From: CBDFMG01 sp965221205 [NCBI: bacterium]
Lineage (GTDB): Bacteria; SM23-31
Direction of reading: 5' to 3'
NCBI GenBank assembly: GCA_965221205.1
Contig: OZ244870.1
Coordinates: forward strand, 1,178,001-1,242,000
DNA: 64,000 nucleotides
Of the stretch, positions 26,976 through 35,446 are shown in pieces. Made by a program: the position numbers and the translations under genes. The notes under the pieces are model-generated. The model worked only from the letters and a program-made list of their open reading frames with translations. It had not been told where the DNA came from and ran no database searches. The stretch's first letter is position 1. Each line of letters begins with the position of its first letter.

Positions 26976-27365
26976 ATGAATACTTCCGTTAAATTCTATC
27001 TCCCGGTCACAGTCTGGTTGTTGTTTATATTTAATTTTCCGACAATCTTCCACGCTCTGGATTTTTCCCCGGTCCGCTATAATCTGGACAAGATTGTCCA
27101 TTTTGTTGAATACGGTATTTTATGTGGTCTGCTGACCCGTGCTCTTTATAACAGCGGCAGTGACCGTGTATTAATTCGTTCGCTCTTACTTTCGCTGGGG
27201 ATCTCTTTATTCATAGCCGGAGTTGACGAAATGTATCAACTCTATATTCCAGGAAGATCAGCAAGTTTCTACGACTTTGCTGCCGATGTTATCGGTATAG
27301 TGTGTGCACTTGTTGTTTTCCGGTTCTTAAATCATAGTTTGGCTTCTTCACATGAGTTGGATTGA
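26976..27365 (+). CDS. VanZ-like small membrane protein
   Basis: The product has 129 residues. The open frame starts earlier inside nnr, but ATG 26976 is chosen because it lies just after the nnr stop and begins the conserved part. There are four hydrophobic segments (about 8-24, 38-56, 68-84, 98-115). The sequence has the VanZ pattern: DKIVHFVEYGILCGLL, then GVDEMYQLYIPGRSASFYDFAADVIG. VanZ-like proteins contribute to teicoplanin resistance in one known case; most are uncharacterised. The last 14 bases overlap the next (broken) methyltransferase gene. Confidence 0.85.
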   Translation: MNTSVKFYLPVTVWLLFIFNFPTIFHALDFSPVRYNLDKIVHFVEYGILCGLLTRALYNSGSDRVLIRSLLLSLGISLFIAGVDEMYQLYIPGRSASFYDFAADVIGIVCALVVFRFLNHSLASSHELD

Positions 27366-28195
27366 AAAACTCTCTTCAAAATGCACCTCATTTACGATAC
27401 CATTCCTATATCAATTAACAGGAATCAAAAGCACAGTTGACAACTTCTACAGTGATACTGCAGATTTTTACAGTTCACTCTATTCGTCAAAAAAATATGA
27501 TGATATTCCGATGTATGCCTCGATTGCCGCTCGGGACCGGTTCGCCTCTCTTAGATGTTGCTTGCGGAGATGGCAGGGTGGCGGTGCAGTTGGCACGACA
27601 GGGCCAAACTGTGTTTAGTTTTGATAAATCCCGCACAATACTTGAGCTCTTCAAACAGAGTATTGTGAAACTCCTTCCGGAAGACCAGGCACGAATTCAC
27701 ATCGTTCGGTCAGAAATACAAAATATTCCGTTTAAAAATCATTTTAAGTTGGCGATCATTCCTTATAATTCGTTTAATCACCTCCTGAAAAAGGGAGAGT
27801 AACAATCCTGTTTGAGTGGAATATTTAACGCTCTTGTTGCCGATGGGCTGCTTGTCATGGAGATTCTCCCTTATCACGAGACATATTGTGTTGGTTTGCG
27901 TTTTAGAAAGGTAGGAGTATTATCCGACGGAGCAACAATCGTCACAGCGTATTCGAAAGTAGATCATGATATTACACAAGATATCCACACTGTGAATTGG
28001 TATTTGAAAATTAAAAAATCGGGAAATCGTACTCGCCGGATAATGAGCACATTCGTCAGAAAAGATACTCCGCTTACTGCAATGAAAGCAATGATAATCG
28101 CAACAGGCTTTAAACTCGAAGAAATCCGGTATGCCTATTCAATAAACGAAAAATCAGGGAGCAAACGGATTTTAAGCGCCAGGAAGTCAAAATAA
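27352..28195 (+). pseudogene. Class I SAM-dependent methyltransferase, broken by a frameshift and a stop
   Basis: The N-terminal piece (27352 to about 27525) reads MSWIEKLSSKCTSFTIPFLY and DNFYSDTADFYSSLY. The frame then shifts by one, and LLDVACGDGRVAVQLARQG (SAM-binding motif I) continues to TAA at 27800-27802. The same frame goes on as CLSGIFNALVADGLLVMEI with the usual post-stop motifs and ends at 28195. Without the two lesions it would be a protein of about 280 residues. Start overlaps the VanZ-like gene. Substrate unknown; the two lesions could also be assembly errors since the remaining sequence is well conserved. Confidence 0.8.
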
Positions 28196-28298
28196 GTGAA
28201 TCCATAATGTGATCTGTATCAACGTATTAGTTGCGCAGTACATTTTAAAGGTTGTGATGTATTTTTTGGGAATTATATACAAAAGTTACCAAAATCTC

Positions 28299-28327
28299 TT
28301 GACATTCTGTTCATTTATGGGTATTTT
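28299..28327 (+). promoter_or_regulatory. Sigma-70-type promoter of the IS1595-type transposase gene
   Basis: TTGACA at 28299-28304 and TATTTT at 28322-28327, spacer 17 bp, ending 25 bp before the first possible ATG at 28353. Confidence 0.6.
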
Positions 28328-28352
28328 AGTTACCATAACTTGACACCTGAAC

Positions 28353-29237
28353 ATGAGGGATTGTATCATGGCACGTAAAACACGTAAAAAAGGTCCGGGT
28401 CGGGCGCACCATAAGGGGATCAGCGTTATTGAGTTGTTTAAGATGTTTCCCGACGAGCACGCGGCCAAAACATGGTTTGAGGCTCAGCGGTGGCTGGATG
28501 GGGTACGCCGGTGCCCTGCTTGCGACTCAGAGCACACGTCTGTTTCGTCTCACAAAACGATGCCCTATCGCTGCAAAAGCTGTCGGTCGTTCTTTTCAGT
28601 GCGTAAGAGCACGGTCATGGAAGGCAGCAATCTTGGCTATCGGGAATGGGTCATCGCTATCTATATGGCGACTACTAGCTTGAAAGGCGTTTCCAGTATG
28701 AAGCTACACCGCGACCTAGGAATCACTCAGAAGGCCGCTTGGCACCTTATGCAGCGCATCCGCAAAGGGTTTACCCTTAACACGGGTGTCCAGCTTCCCT
28801 GCCCGGTAGAAGTGGACAAGACCTATATCGGCGGCCTTGAAAAAAACAAACATAAACACAAGAAGATCAATGCGGGTCGTGATACGGTAGGAAAAAAGGC
28901 GGTGGTCGGCATCAAGGATAGAGGAACCAAACAAGTCCGTGCTGAGGTGGTCGATAACACGACCAAAGAGACCCTTCAAGGTTTTATCGATACCCATACC
29001 GATCCTGATACTAAGAAGTTCACGGATGAAAATACGTCCTATGCGGGCCTTCCCAACCGCGAATCGGTAAAGCACTCGGTAGGTTAATGGGTGGAGGGCC
29101 AAGCTCACACCAACGGCATGGAAAGCTTCTGGTCGATGCTCAAGCGAGGCTATCACGGCACCTTCTACCAGATGAGCCTATTATCTGTGGGACTGGTTGG
29201 GAAAAGGCTACGCTACCAAGACCTTATAGATTCATAG
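28353..29237 (+). pseudogene. IS1595-family (ISXO2/ISPna2-like) transposase, broken
   Basis: The start is ATG 28353 or 28368. An N-terminal zinc ribbon (RCPACDSEHT and RCKSCRSFFSV) is followed by LKGVSSMKLHRDLGITQKAAWHL and the DDE-core region, PVEVDKTYIGGLEKNKH (Asp of the first catalytic motif) and FTDENTSYAGL. An in-frame TAA at 29085-29087 interrupts just before GQAHTNGMESFWSMLKRGYHG (the final E motif). After YQMS about 60 residues are missing before GKRLRYQDLI, ending at TAG 29235. Nonsense plus deletion make it inactive. Codon use is more GC-rich than the neighbours. It stands directly upstream of the restriction-modification genes. Confidence 0.88.
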
Positions 29238-29244
29238 GTTGAAA

Positions 29245-29270
29245 AACCCGGATCAGATGGGGGCCGGGTT
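29245..29270 (-). terminator. Intrinsic terminator reading on the minus strand
   Basis: AACCCGG (29245-29251) pairs with CCGGGTT (29264-29270) around a 12-nt loop. On the minus strand the stem is followed by TTTTTC. It may instead be part of the end of the IS1595-type element that finishes here. Confidence 0.5.
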
Positions 29271-29323
29271 CAGCCTAATCCAAGGATAGAGAAGCGGAGA
29301 TATTTCATCGAAGGAGATAAACA

Positions 29324-31363
29324 GTGATTACAAAACCGGAAAGAAAAATCATAAAAGTTCCAGATGGTCAAATCTGTGACTACATCGACGGTAAATTCCG
29401 AAAGGACACACCGGAAGAATATGTTCGTCAGACAATTGAAAAAAGATTGGTCAACGAGCATAAATACAAGAGCGAACAAATCAGTATAGAATTTGGTCTG
29501 AAATTGGGTTCCCGTCGTCCTCGTGCGGATATTGTAATCTTCTCCAAAGACAGTCCTGAGTGTACTCAAGATTATGTCTGGCTGGTTGTGGAATGCAAGA
29601 GTGAAAGAATCGAACCGAAAAATAAGAAAGATGGTATTGAGCAACTCAAGTCCTACATGAGTGCTTGCCCGAATTGTGAATGGGGCATGTGGACAAATGG
29701 CAAGTACAAGGAAGTATTGAGAAAAGTAAAAATAGAGGGAAGATACGAATTTCAGGAATGCAACGATATTCCCCCCGCCGATGGATCTTTGGAAGACGTA
29801 GACCGGCCAAATCGTAATAAATTAAAAAAAGCCTATGAAGATAATCTTTTGATGGTTTTCAAAACCTGCCATAATCATATCTATGTGACTGATGGAATGC
29901 AAAAACAGCCTGCATTTTTCGAGTTGCTAAAACTCATCTTCTGTAAAACACTTGATGAGCAAAATGTAGGAAGTTCCCTTGAGTTTTACGCAAAATCAAT
30001 GGAACGTTCTAATCCAGACGGGCAATTAACAGTCAGAAACCGAATTTCTAAAATTTTCGATAAAGTTAAAAAGCAGTTTCCACAGATATTTGAAGCAAAT
30101 GACGAGATCGGATTGCAACCCCGTTCGCTTGCATGGATTGTCTCAGAACTCCAACCCTATAGTCTGCTGGAAACCCATATCGATGTAAAAGGGAAAGCGT
30201 ATGAAGAGCTGGTAGGGGCAAATTTAAGAGGAGATAGAGGGGAATTTTTCACGCCGAGAAATATCATGCGCATGGCAGTTGAAATGGTTAATCCAAAACC
30301 AGAAGAAAAGATTTGTGATACTTCATGTGGTACAGGTGGCTTCCTAGTCATGGCAATGAACCATGTGATTGAGCAGTTAAAAACTAAGGTTGAAAACGAT
30401 TCTGGCAGACCAGAAAGTGAATGGACAGATCATGAAAAAAATACGGTTAGAGATAAAATAAAACAAATCGCAGCGGCAAATTTCTATGGATTTGACATCA
30501 ATCCTGATCTAGTCAAAGCTACAAAAATGAATATGGTTATGAATAACGACGGCAGCGGCAATATCTATCGAAATGATTCTCTATTACCGCCCCATGAATG
30601 GGATCTGGAGCTTAAGCAACAGTTGGCAGAAGCATTGAATATTGAAGCGGGTAGCATCAAAAACCCCGGCACCATTGAATTTTTTGATGTCATTGTTACT
30701 AATCCACCATTCGGAAGCAAAATACCCAGCAAAGGCAGCCATATTCTTGAACAATTTGAGATCGGCTATATTTGGCGTAACGAGCAATACGATAAAAGTG
30801 GACAAACAAACTGGACAATTTCTTCTAATTATCAATCATCAGCGCCTCCAGAACAATTATTTATCGAACGTTGTTTGCAATTCCTCAAACCCGGAGGAAG
30901 GCTGGCAATTGTTCTGCCAGATTCCATTTTAGGAAATCCGGGACTTGGGTATATTCGTCAGTGGTTGATTGAAAAAACGAGAATCATTGCCAGTGTGGAT
31001 TTGCACGTTGACACCTTTCAACCTAGAAACGGAACGCAGACGTCGGTCTTGATTGTTCAAAAAAAAGACACGAAGGAAACCACAGCGGAACAGCTTTCAG
31101 GTACAATCAGGCCGTACAACATTTTTATGGCAATGGTAGAGAAGGTCGGCCACGACAAACGGGGGAACACTCTGTTTAAACGGGATGAAAAGGGCAATGA
31201 ACTTTGGGTGCCGGAAGAATCCAATGTGTTAGTAATAGACAGAACATCAAAGGGTGATATCACCTATCAGCCCGAAAGCAAAACCCGTATCATCGACGAC
31301 CAGAGCCCTGAAGTCCCCCCTGTTTTTAGCGAGTGGAAACAACAGGAGGGTATTGTATGGTAG
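29324..31363 (+). CDS. N6-adenine DNA methyltransferase with N-terminal HsdR-like nuclease domain
   Basis: The product has 679 residues and a GTG start preceded by AAGGAGAT. Residues about 15-130 resemble the HSDR_N nuclease domain of type I restriction subunits: a PD-(D/E)XK core with Asp69 in RRPRADIVIF and Glu90-Cys-Lys92 in LVVECKSE. Residues about 280-620 are an HsdM-type methylase with KAYEELVG, motif I DTSCGTGGF (about 331-339) and catalytic motif IV NPPF (about 459-462). Nuclease and methylase in one chain plus a separate specificity subunit resemble BcgI-like type IIB/IIG systems more than classical type I. It methylates, and possibly cuts, foreign DNA. No separate hsdR lies nearby. 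It overlaps the specificity gene by 7 bases. Confidence 0.88.
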   Translation: MITKPERKIIKVPDGQICDYIDGKFRKDTPEEYVRQTIEKRLVNEHKYKSEQISIEFGLKLGSRRPRADIVIFSKDSPECTQDYVWLVVECKSERIEPKNKKDGIEQLKSYMSACPNCEWGMWTNGKYKEVLRKVKIEGRYEFQECNDIPPADGSLEDVDRPNRNKLKKAYEDNLLMVFKTCHNHIYVTDGMQKQPAFFELLKLIFCKTLDEQNVGSSLEFYAKSMERSNPDGQLTVRNRISKIFDKVKKQFPQIFEANDEIGLQPRSLAWIVSELQPYSLLETHIDVKGKAYEELVGANLRGDRGEFFTPRNIMRMAVEMVNPKPEEKICDTSCGTGGFLVMAMNHVIEQLKTKVENDSGRPESEWTDHEKNTVRDKIKQIAAANFYGFDINPDLVKATKMNMVMNNDGSGNIYRNDSLLPPHEWDLELKQQLAEALNIEAGSIKNPGTIEFFDVIVTNPPFGSKIPSKGSHILEQFEIGYIWRNEQYDKSGQTNWTISSNYQSSAPPEQLFIERCLQFLKPGGRLAIVLPDSILGNPGLGYIRQWLIEKTRIIASVDLHVDTFQPRNGTQTSVLIVQKKDTKETTAEQLSGTIRPYNIFMAMVEKVGHDKRGNTLFKRDEKGNELWVPEESNVLVIDRTSKGDITYQPESKTRIIDDQSPEVPPVFSEWKQQEGIVW

Positions 31364-32841
31364 CGAGACCCTCTCTATCTACACGAACAGTAGAAGGCCA
31401 AGAAATCCAAAGTTCTGATACTGATCGGGAGTTCAGCACAGGTCTTAAATGGACAACGGTTGGTGTTCGAGAAGTCGTTGAACAAGACTACCGCTTAGAG
31501 GCGAGCGTTTACAGTAATGATGGCAGACAGGCGAGGAAGGATTTAGAACAATGCAAGTGGGATGTTGTTCATTTGGGCGATGAATTTATTGAGGATACCT
31601 TTTATGGTTCTCGTTCAAAGAGAATTTATATTAATCAAAGCAACAAAGATGCTGTTGGTTTTTTGGGGAGTGCCGAAATGCTCTCAGTATATCCCAAGCC
31701 AGTTAAGTTTATTTTAAAAAAAGATGGGATCAGTACATTCTCTGTCAAAAGAGGGTGGATTCTTTTATCCAGATCAGGCACGATTGGAAACGTAACTTCT
31801 GTAAACAATACCCTAAAAAAGTATTTCATAAGTGAACATGCAATCAGAATTTCTTGTACAGAATATTCAGGTTACATTTATGCATTTTTGAAATCTAAAA
31901 TAGGAAGGGTTTTCTTAGAGTCAAGTATATTTGGTGCTGTAATTAGTCAAATTGAACCCCAACACTTGAACCACATTCCGATTCCCAATCCGCCACCCAT
32001 CTTCAAACAAGCAATTCACAATCTGATTGAAGAATCTTTCAAATTAAGGGATGAATCCAATGAACTGATAGATGAAGCACAAGCCTTGTTGAAAGAGGCT
32101 TTACAATTGCCTGATATTGAAAAGTTACAGGCCAACCAGGTAGATCAAAAAGCTGGCATGCTGAATTATTCCGTTCCATTAAGTGAGTTGGGTAATCGTC
32201 TGGATGGTTCCTATCATGTTCCCATTGTACAAGCAATCATACGTCATTTAGAGAAAACGGCAAGAGAGATCGTCACGGTTGGTGACAGTCGAATAAGTCA
32301 GTCGGTCATTTTGCCCGGCCGCTTCAGAAGGATCTATGTTGAAGAAGGCAGCGGGATTGTGTTTTTTGGAGGGAAACAGATATATGAATTGGATCCAAGC
32401 AACAAAAAGTACCTTTCAATAAGCCAGCATGGGGATCGAATAAAAAATCAATTAACACTTCGTGAAAATATGATAATAATTACATGTAGCGGAACGATTG
32501 GAAAAGTAGCAGTAGTTCCTGAACATTGGGATGGTTGGACCGCAAATCAACATATCATCCGCGTCGTACCGGCAAACAATGAAACTGCCGGTTATCTCTA
32601 CGCTTGGCTTTCAAGCGATTACGCCTACCCTCTTATAACTCGATATACTTATGGGGCTGTGGTTGATGAAATTGACGATAAGCAGGTCGCGGAAATTGTA
32701 GTTCCCTTGTTGCGGGATGAGAATACACAGGGAACAATAAACGACAAGGTTTTAGAAGCAAATCAAAAGAGAACCGAAGCCTATAAATTGGAACAGGAAG
32801 CGTTAACTGTCCTCAATGAGCAAGTCATTTATGCGCGGTAA
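31357..32841 (+). CDS. DNA specificity subunit (HsdS-like) of the RM system
   Basis: The product has 494 residues. ATG 31357 is chosen because GGAGGG lies seven bases upstream; the frame is open earlier inside the methylase gene. Two target-recognition units can be seen, each with the pattern of type I S proteins: first WILLSRSGTIGNVTSVNN and SGYIYAFLKSKIG (about residues 135-190), then NMIIITCSGTIGKVAVVPEH and AGYLYAWLSSDYAYPLI (about 370-430). Helical conserved regions follow each (LRDESNELIDEAQALLKEAL; NQKRTEAYKLEQEALTVL). Each unit would contact half of a bipartite target. It is translationally coupled to the nuclease-methylase. Confidence 0.9.
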   Translation: MVARPSLSTRTVEGQEIQSSDTDREFSTGLKWTTVGVREVVEQDYRLEASVYSNDGRQARKDLEQCKWDVVHLGDEFIEDTFYGSRSKRIYINQSNKDAVGFLGSAEMLSVYPKPVKFILKKDGISTFSVKRGWILLSRSGTIGNVTSVNNTLKKYFISEHAIRISCTEYSGYIYAFLKSKIGRVFLESSIFGAVISQIEPQHLNHIPIPNPPPIFKQAIHNLIEESFKLRDESNELIDEAQALLKEALQLPDIEKLQANQVDQKAGMLNYSVPLSELGNRLDGSYHVPIVQAIIRHLEKTAREIVTVGDSRISQSVILPGRFRRIYVEEGSGIVFFGGKQIYELDPSNKKYLSISQHGDRIKNQLTLRENMIIITCSGTIGKVAVVPEHWDGWTANQHIIRVVPANNETAGYLYAWLSSDYAYPLITRYTYGAVVDEIDDKQVAEIVVPLLRDENTQGTINDKVLEANQKRTEAYKLEQEALTVLNEQVIYAR

Positions 32842-32861
32842 ATCCGCTAAGGAGGTCTCTT

Positions 32862-33011
32862 ATGAGCAAACGAAAAGATCAGAAACTTTATTCCCGAGGC
32901 AGACCAGCAAAACGTGTTCTGAAGCTGGACGCTACCCCCGAAGAAGTCGCACGCCGTATCTTCGATAACGCTACGCCTCCCGATTCCAGTAAACAGAAAA
33001 ATAAAAAATAG
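32862..33011 (+). CDS. 49-residue basic protein following the RM genes
   Basis: A near-perfect Shine-Dalgarno sequence (AAGGAGGT) lies nine bases before ATG 32862, 20 bp after the specificity gene. The product is Lys/Arg-rich: MSKRKDQKLYSRGRPAKRVL then LDATPEEVARRIFDNATPP and a Lys-rich tail. The RPAKR...DATPEEVA.RIF pattern recalls short ORFs seen beside RM genes in other bacteria, but I know no function. Given its place and charge it may bind DNA or the RM complex; this is inference. A hairpin terminator starts at its stop codon, so it closes the operon. Confidence 0.75.
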   Translation: MSKRKDQKLYSRGRPAKRVLKLDATPEEVARRIFDNATPPDSSKQKNKK

Positions 33012-33052
33012 ACCAAGCCTATAAAGTATTATATCGCAGCGGCTTGGTAACT
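33012..33052 (+). terminator. Intrinsic terminator of the RM operon
   Basis: ACCAAGCC (33012-33019) pairs with GGCTTGGT (33041-33048) across a 21-nt loop, followed by AACTTTT. It begins immediately after the stop of the 49-residue gene. Confidence 0.55.
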
Positions 33053-33166
33053 TTTGTATATAATTCCTTATTTTTACTTTGAACTACTGAATTATTTTTT
33101 GTACTATTCAAAGCATCTCAAAAAATGGAATATTCCTCTTTTACTCATCTCCATAGGGAGCAGATC

Positions 33167-33529
33167 ATGGCACACAAAATCCTCATCGTCGACGATGAAG
33201 AAGATTTTCTTCAGGGATTAACCATTCGCCTTGAACATGCAGGATACGAAATCCAATCCGCTTGCAATGGCGAAGAAGCATTGGATTATGTTAAAAACAC
33301 TCCAGATATTATTGTACTGGACGTCCAGATGCCAAAAATGAACGGTCTCGATTTTATTCGCGTTATTAAGAAAGATACAAAATTCAAAAAAATTCCGGTC
33401 TTGTTTCTTACAGCAGGTGCGTTTGAAATTGCCGAAGAGATAGAAATATTGGCGGTAGCGCAGGATTTCCTCTTGAAATCAGTTGATAATGAGCAGATTA
33501 TCGACAGGATTGCAAAGTTTTTGAATTAA
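33167..33529 (+). CDS. Single-domain response regulator (CheY-like receiver)
   Basis: The product has 120 residues starting at ATG 33167 (GGGAG upstream; an earlier ATG at 33125 gives a non-conserved extension). Receiver hallmarks are present: DDEED acidic pocket (residues 9-13), phospho-acceptor Asp in VLDVQMPKMNG (about 53), Thr in LFLTAG and Lys in DFLLKS. There is no output domain. No histidine kinase is nearby, so the partner is elsewhere. It stands alone between the RM operon and a small divergent gene. Confidence 0.9.
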   Translation: MAHKILIVDDEEDFLQGLTIRLEHAGYEIQSACNGEEALDYVKNTPDIIVLDVQMPKMNGLDFIRVIKKDTKFKKIPVLFLTAGAFEIAEEIEILAVAQDFLLKSVDNEQIIDRIAKFLN

Positions 33530-33653
33530 TCTTCTGAGGTTTTATTCCATCCCAATAAATCAAATCTCTATCATGCACGCCACGTGCAGGAACGGTGTAA
33601 TATACAGCGTCACACTCGAAACACTCGAACGTTTCTACAGTGCAATAATGAAT

Positions 33654-33884
33654 TTAATTAAATTTCGAAGTGGATAATTCGGAGTAATAGCAGTCTTTCC
33701 GCAGAAGCTTTTTTGATGAAAGCTGTGTTGCAGAACCGGCTAACTCTGATTTATGAAGCGTTATCGTGGAATGGCATTTAAGACAATTGTAAAGCGGGAA
33801 TGAATCTCCGTTCGAATGTTCCTGACTTCCTAAGTATTCTACAACTGAATGATCGCACATATTTCGATTTCTGTTATAATTCAT
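33654..33884 (-). CDS. Small protein with a CxxC-type metal-binding pattern, function unknown
   Basis: The product has 76 residues. AAAGGA lies about six bases before its ATG on the minus strand, which supports translation. Sequence: CDHSVVEYLGSQEHSNGD then LYNCLKCHSTITL, where Cys9-x-His and Cys34-x2-Cys37 (approximate) could form a zinc site. The pattern looks like that of short uncharacterised proteins in related bacteria. It is isolated and no function can be assigned. Confidence 0.5.
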   Translation of the reverse strand: MNYNRNRNMCDHSVVEYLGSQEHSNGDSFPLYNCLKCHSTITLHKSELAGSATQLSSKKLLRKDCYYSELSTSKFN

Positions 33885-34039
33885 ACCATCCTTTGTATCT
33901 TTTGTATCTTTGTTATCAGCAAAATCGGGAAAAAGTTAAATGATTGATTCAAACAGATCATTGTGAATATGAAAATGTGATAGAAATCACTCTATTGACT
34001 TGTCAAATGTGTGTTTAGACCGGTACTTGGGATCTCCCT

Positions 34040-34672
34040 GTGCCGCCATTTCTAATTAATGAATATAATATAGATGCAATTAGTTTAATAATTAGCCAAA
34101 TAAATTGGGTATTAATACACCATTTTACGAAAACATCAATTTTGTTGATGCTCTTTTGCATCCTACAAGATATATATTTCACACAGAGTCAGCTGAAGGA
34201 GGAAGATCTTATAACAATAATTGAGAAGTTTAGTGAAAACACTGACCAACATGAAGTAAAAGAATCTGCAGCACCATATTATCAGCATAGAACAAATTTT
34301 GGTTTAAAGCAGCCGGATTGGGTTAAAGATCTTATTCCGTATATGCAACGCTCAATACCCGTATTCAATTCAATCCCTGCGGGTGAGCCGCATGAACTGA
34401 CAGATTCACGTTACATTCTTAAAAATGCTGATGAATTTGTAATAACAGGAGTGCGTGACGTACATGCGCATGTGCTTGTTGTCATTGGAGAGATAATGGA
34501 ACCGACATTGAATAAATGTGTTGTAGCATACAGATTAAATAATGAGAAGGCTAGATTAAGCCGCTTTCGACAAATTGGTACAGAAATCTATTTAGAATCC
34601 GATGCGGATACTAAAGAGATTATCCGGCACAATATCACAGAATTTATCTTTATCCACCTTATTGCTTATTAA
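34040..34672 (+). pseudogene. Degenerate LexA/S24-like domain protein
   Basis: The frame has 210 codons. Residues about 107-195 align with S24 autoproteolytic regulators: IPVFNSIPAGEPHELTDS (cleavage-site region, Ala-Gly) then VRDVHAHVLVVIGEIMEP, where the usual GDSMEP has lost both Asp and the catalytic Ser. About ten residues are missing before AYRLNNEKARLSRFRQIG, and the catalytic Lys normally in that strand is absent. The first 60 residues do not look like the usual helix-turn-helix. It is therefore either a dead gene or a protein that kept only the fold. Confidence in the S24 relationship is moderate. Confidence 0.55.
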
Positions 34673-34821
34673 TCATATGATGTAAATAGGTGATAATGTG
34701 TGCGAGTACTATCCCTGATCGACTTTACGTGTTGAATTGCCTAATCATAAAATTTGTTAGGATTTTGACACAGAAATATCTCTATTCGAAATAAAAAACT
34801 TTAAATAATTCGATGTATCGT

Positions 34822-35391
34822 CTAATCGACTGTAGGCAGTGTGATTCCCTTTTGAGATTGATATTTCCCGCCCTTATCTTTGTAAGACACCTGAGGTGCT
34901 TCGGTATTCTCAATAAACAATATTTGGGCAATTCCCTCATTTGCATAAATACGGACCGGATACGGAGACGAGTTCACAATAGACATAGTAATATACCCTT
35001 CCCATTCCGACTCAAGAGGTGTAATATTTGCAATGATACCACACCGAGCGTACGTAGATTTTCCGGTACACAATCCCAAGACCTTTGACGGCATCTTGAA
35101 ATACTCTACGGTTCGACCGAGCATATAAGAATGTGGAGCCAGAACACAGGAATCACCTTTTGTCACAGTGAAAATATTTTTGTCAAATGATTTTGGATCG
35201 ATAATGATGCCGGATTCCTCAGCAGATATGGAAGTCGGTAGTAGAAGAAATTCATTGGTAATACGAGCATCGTAACCATACGAAGACACACCGAAAGAAA
35301 CAACATTTTTTCTGACCTGTTCCGGAGCAAACGGACTGATCATATCATGGCTTTTTGTCTGTTCAATAATCCACGCATCATTTTTAATCAT
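34822..35391 (-). CDS. dcd: dCTP deaminase
   Basis: The product has 189 residues, the family's normal size. Motifs: SFGVSSYGYDARI at the N-terminus, PHSYMLGRTVEYFKMP, TGKSTYARCGI and ITPLESEWEGYITMSI, which carries the catalytic Glu. It converts dCTP to dUTP for thymidylate synthesis in the cytoplasm. As the last gene of the minus-strand run from yggS, it follows rluD after 55 bp. Confidence 0.95.
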   Translation of the reverse strand: MIKNDAWIIEQTKSHDMISPFAPEQVRKNVVSFGVSSYGYDARITNEFLLLPTSISAEESGIIIDPKSFDKNIFTVTKGDSCVLAPHSYMLGRTVEYFKMPSKVLGLCTGKSTYARCGIIANITPLESEWEGYITMSIVNSSPYPVRIYANEGIAQILFIENTEAPQVSYKDKGGKYQSQKGITLPTVD

Positions 35392-35446
35392 CTTTTCAAA
35401 TACCCTTTCTTTTATTCTGTTTTATTTACGAATTTTTCTCAGGTTA

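Noticed and set aside
29324-32841. Classical type I hsdMS with lost hsdR
   Set aside because: The methylase already carries a nuclease-like domain with intact D...ExK residues, and no hsdR remnant lies in the flanks.
34813-35088. 91-codon plus-strand frame opposite dcd
   Set aside because: Inside the conserved dcd gene, no Shine-Dalgarno sequence, no known motif.
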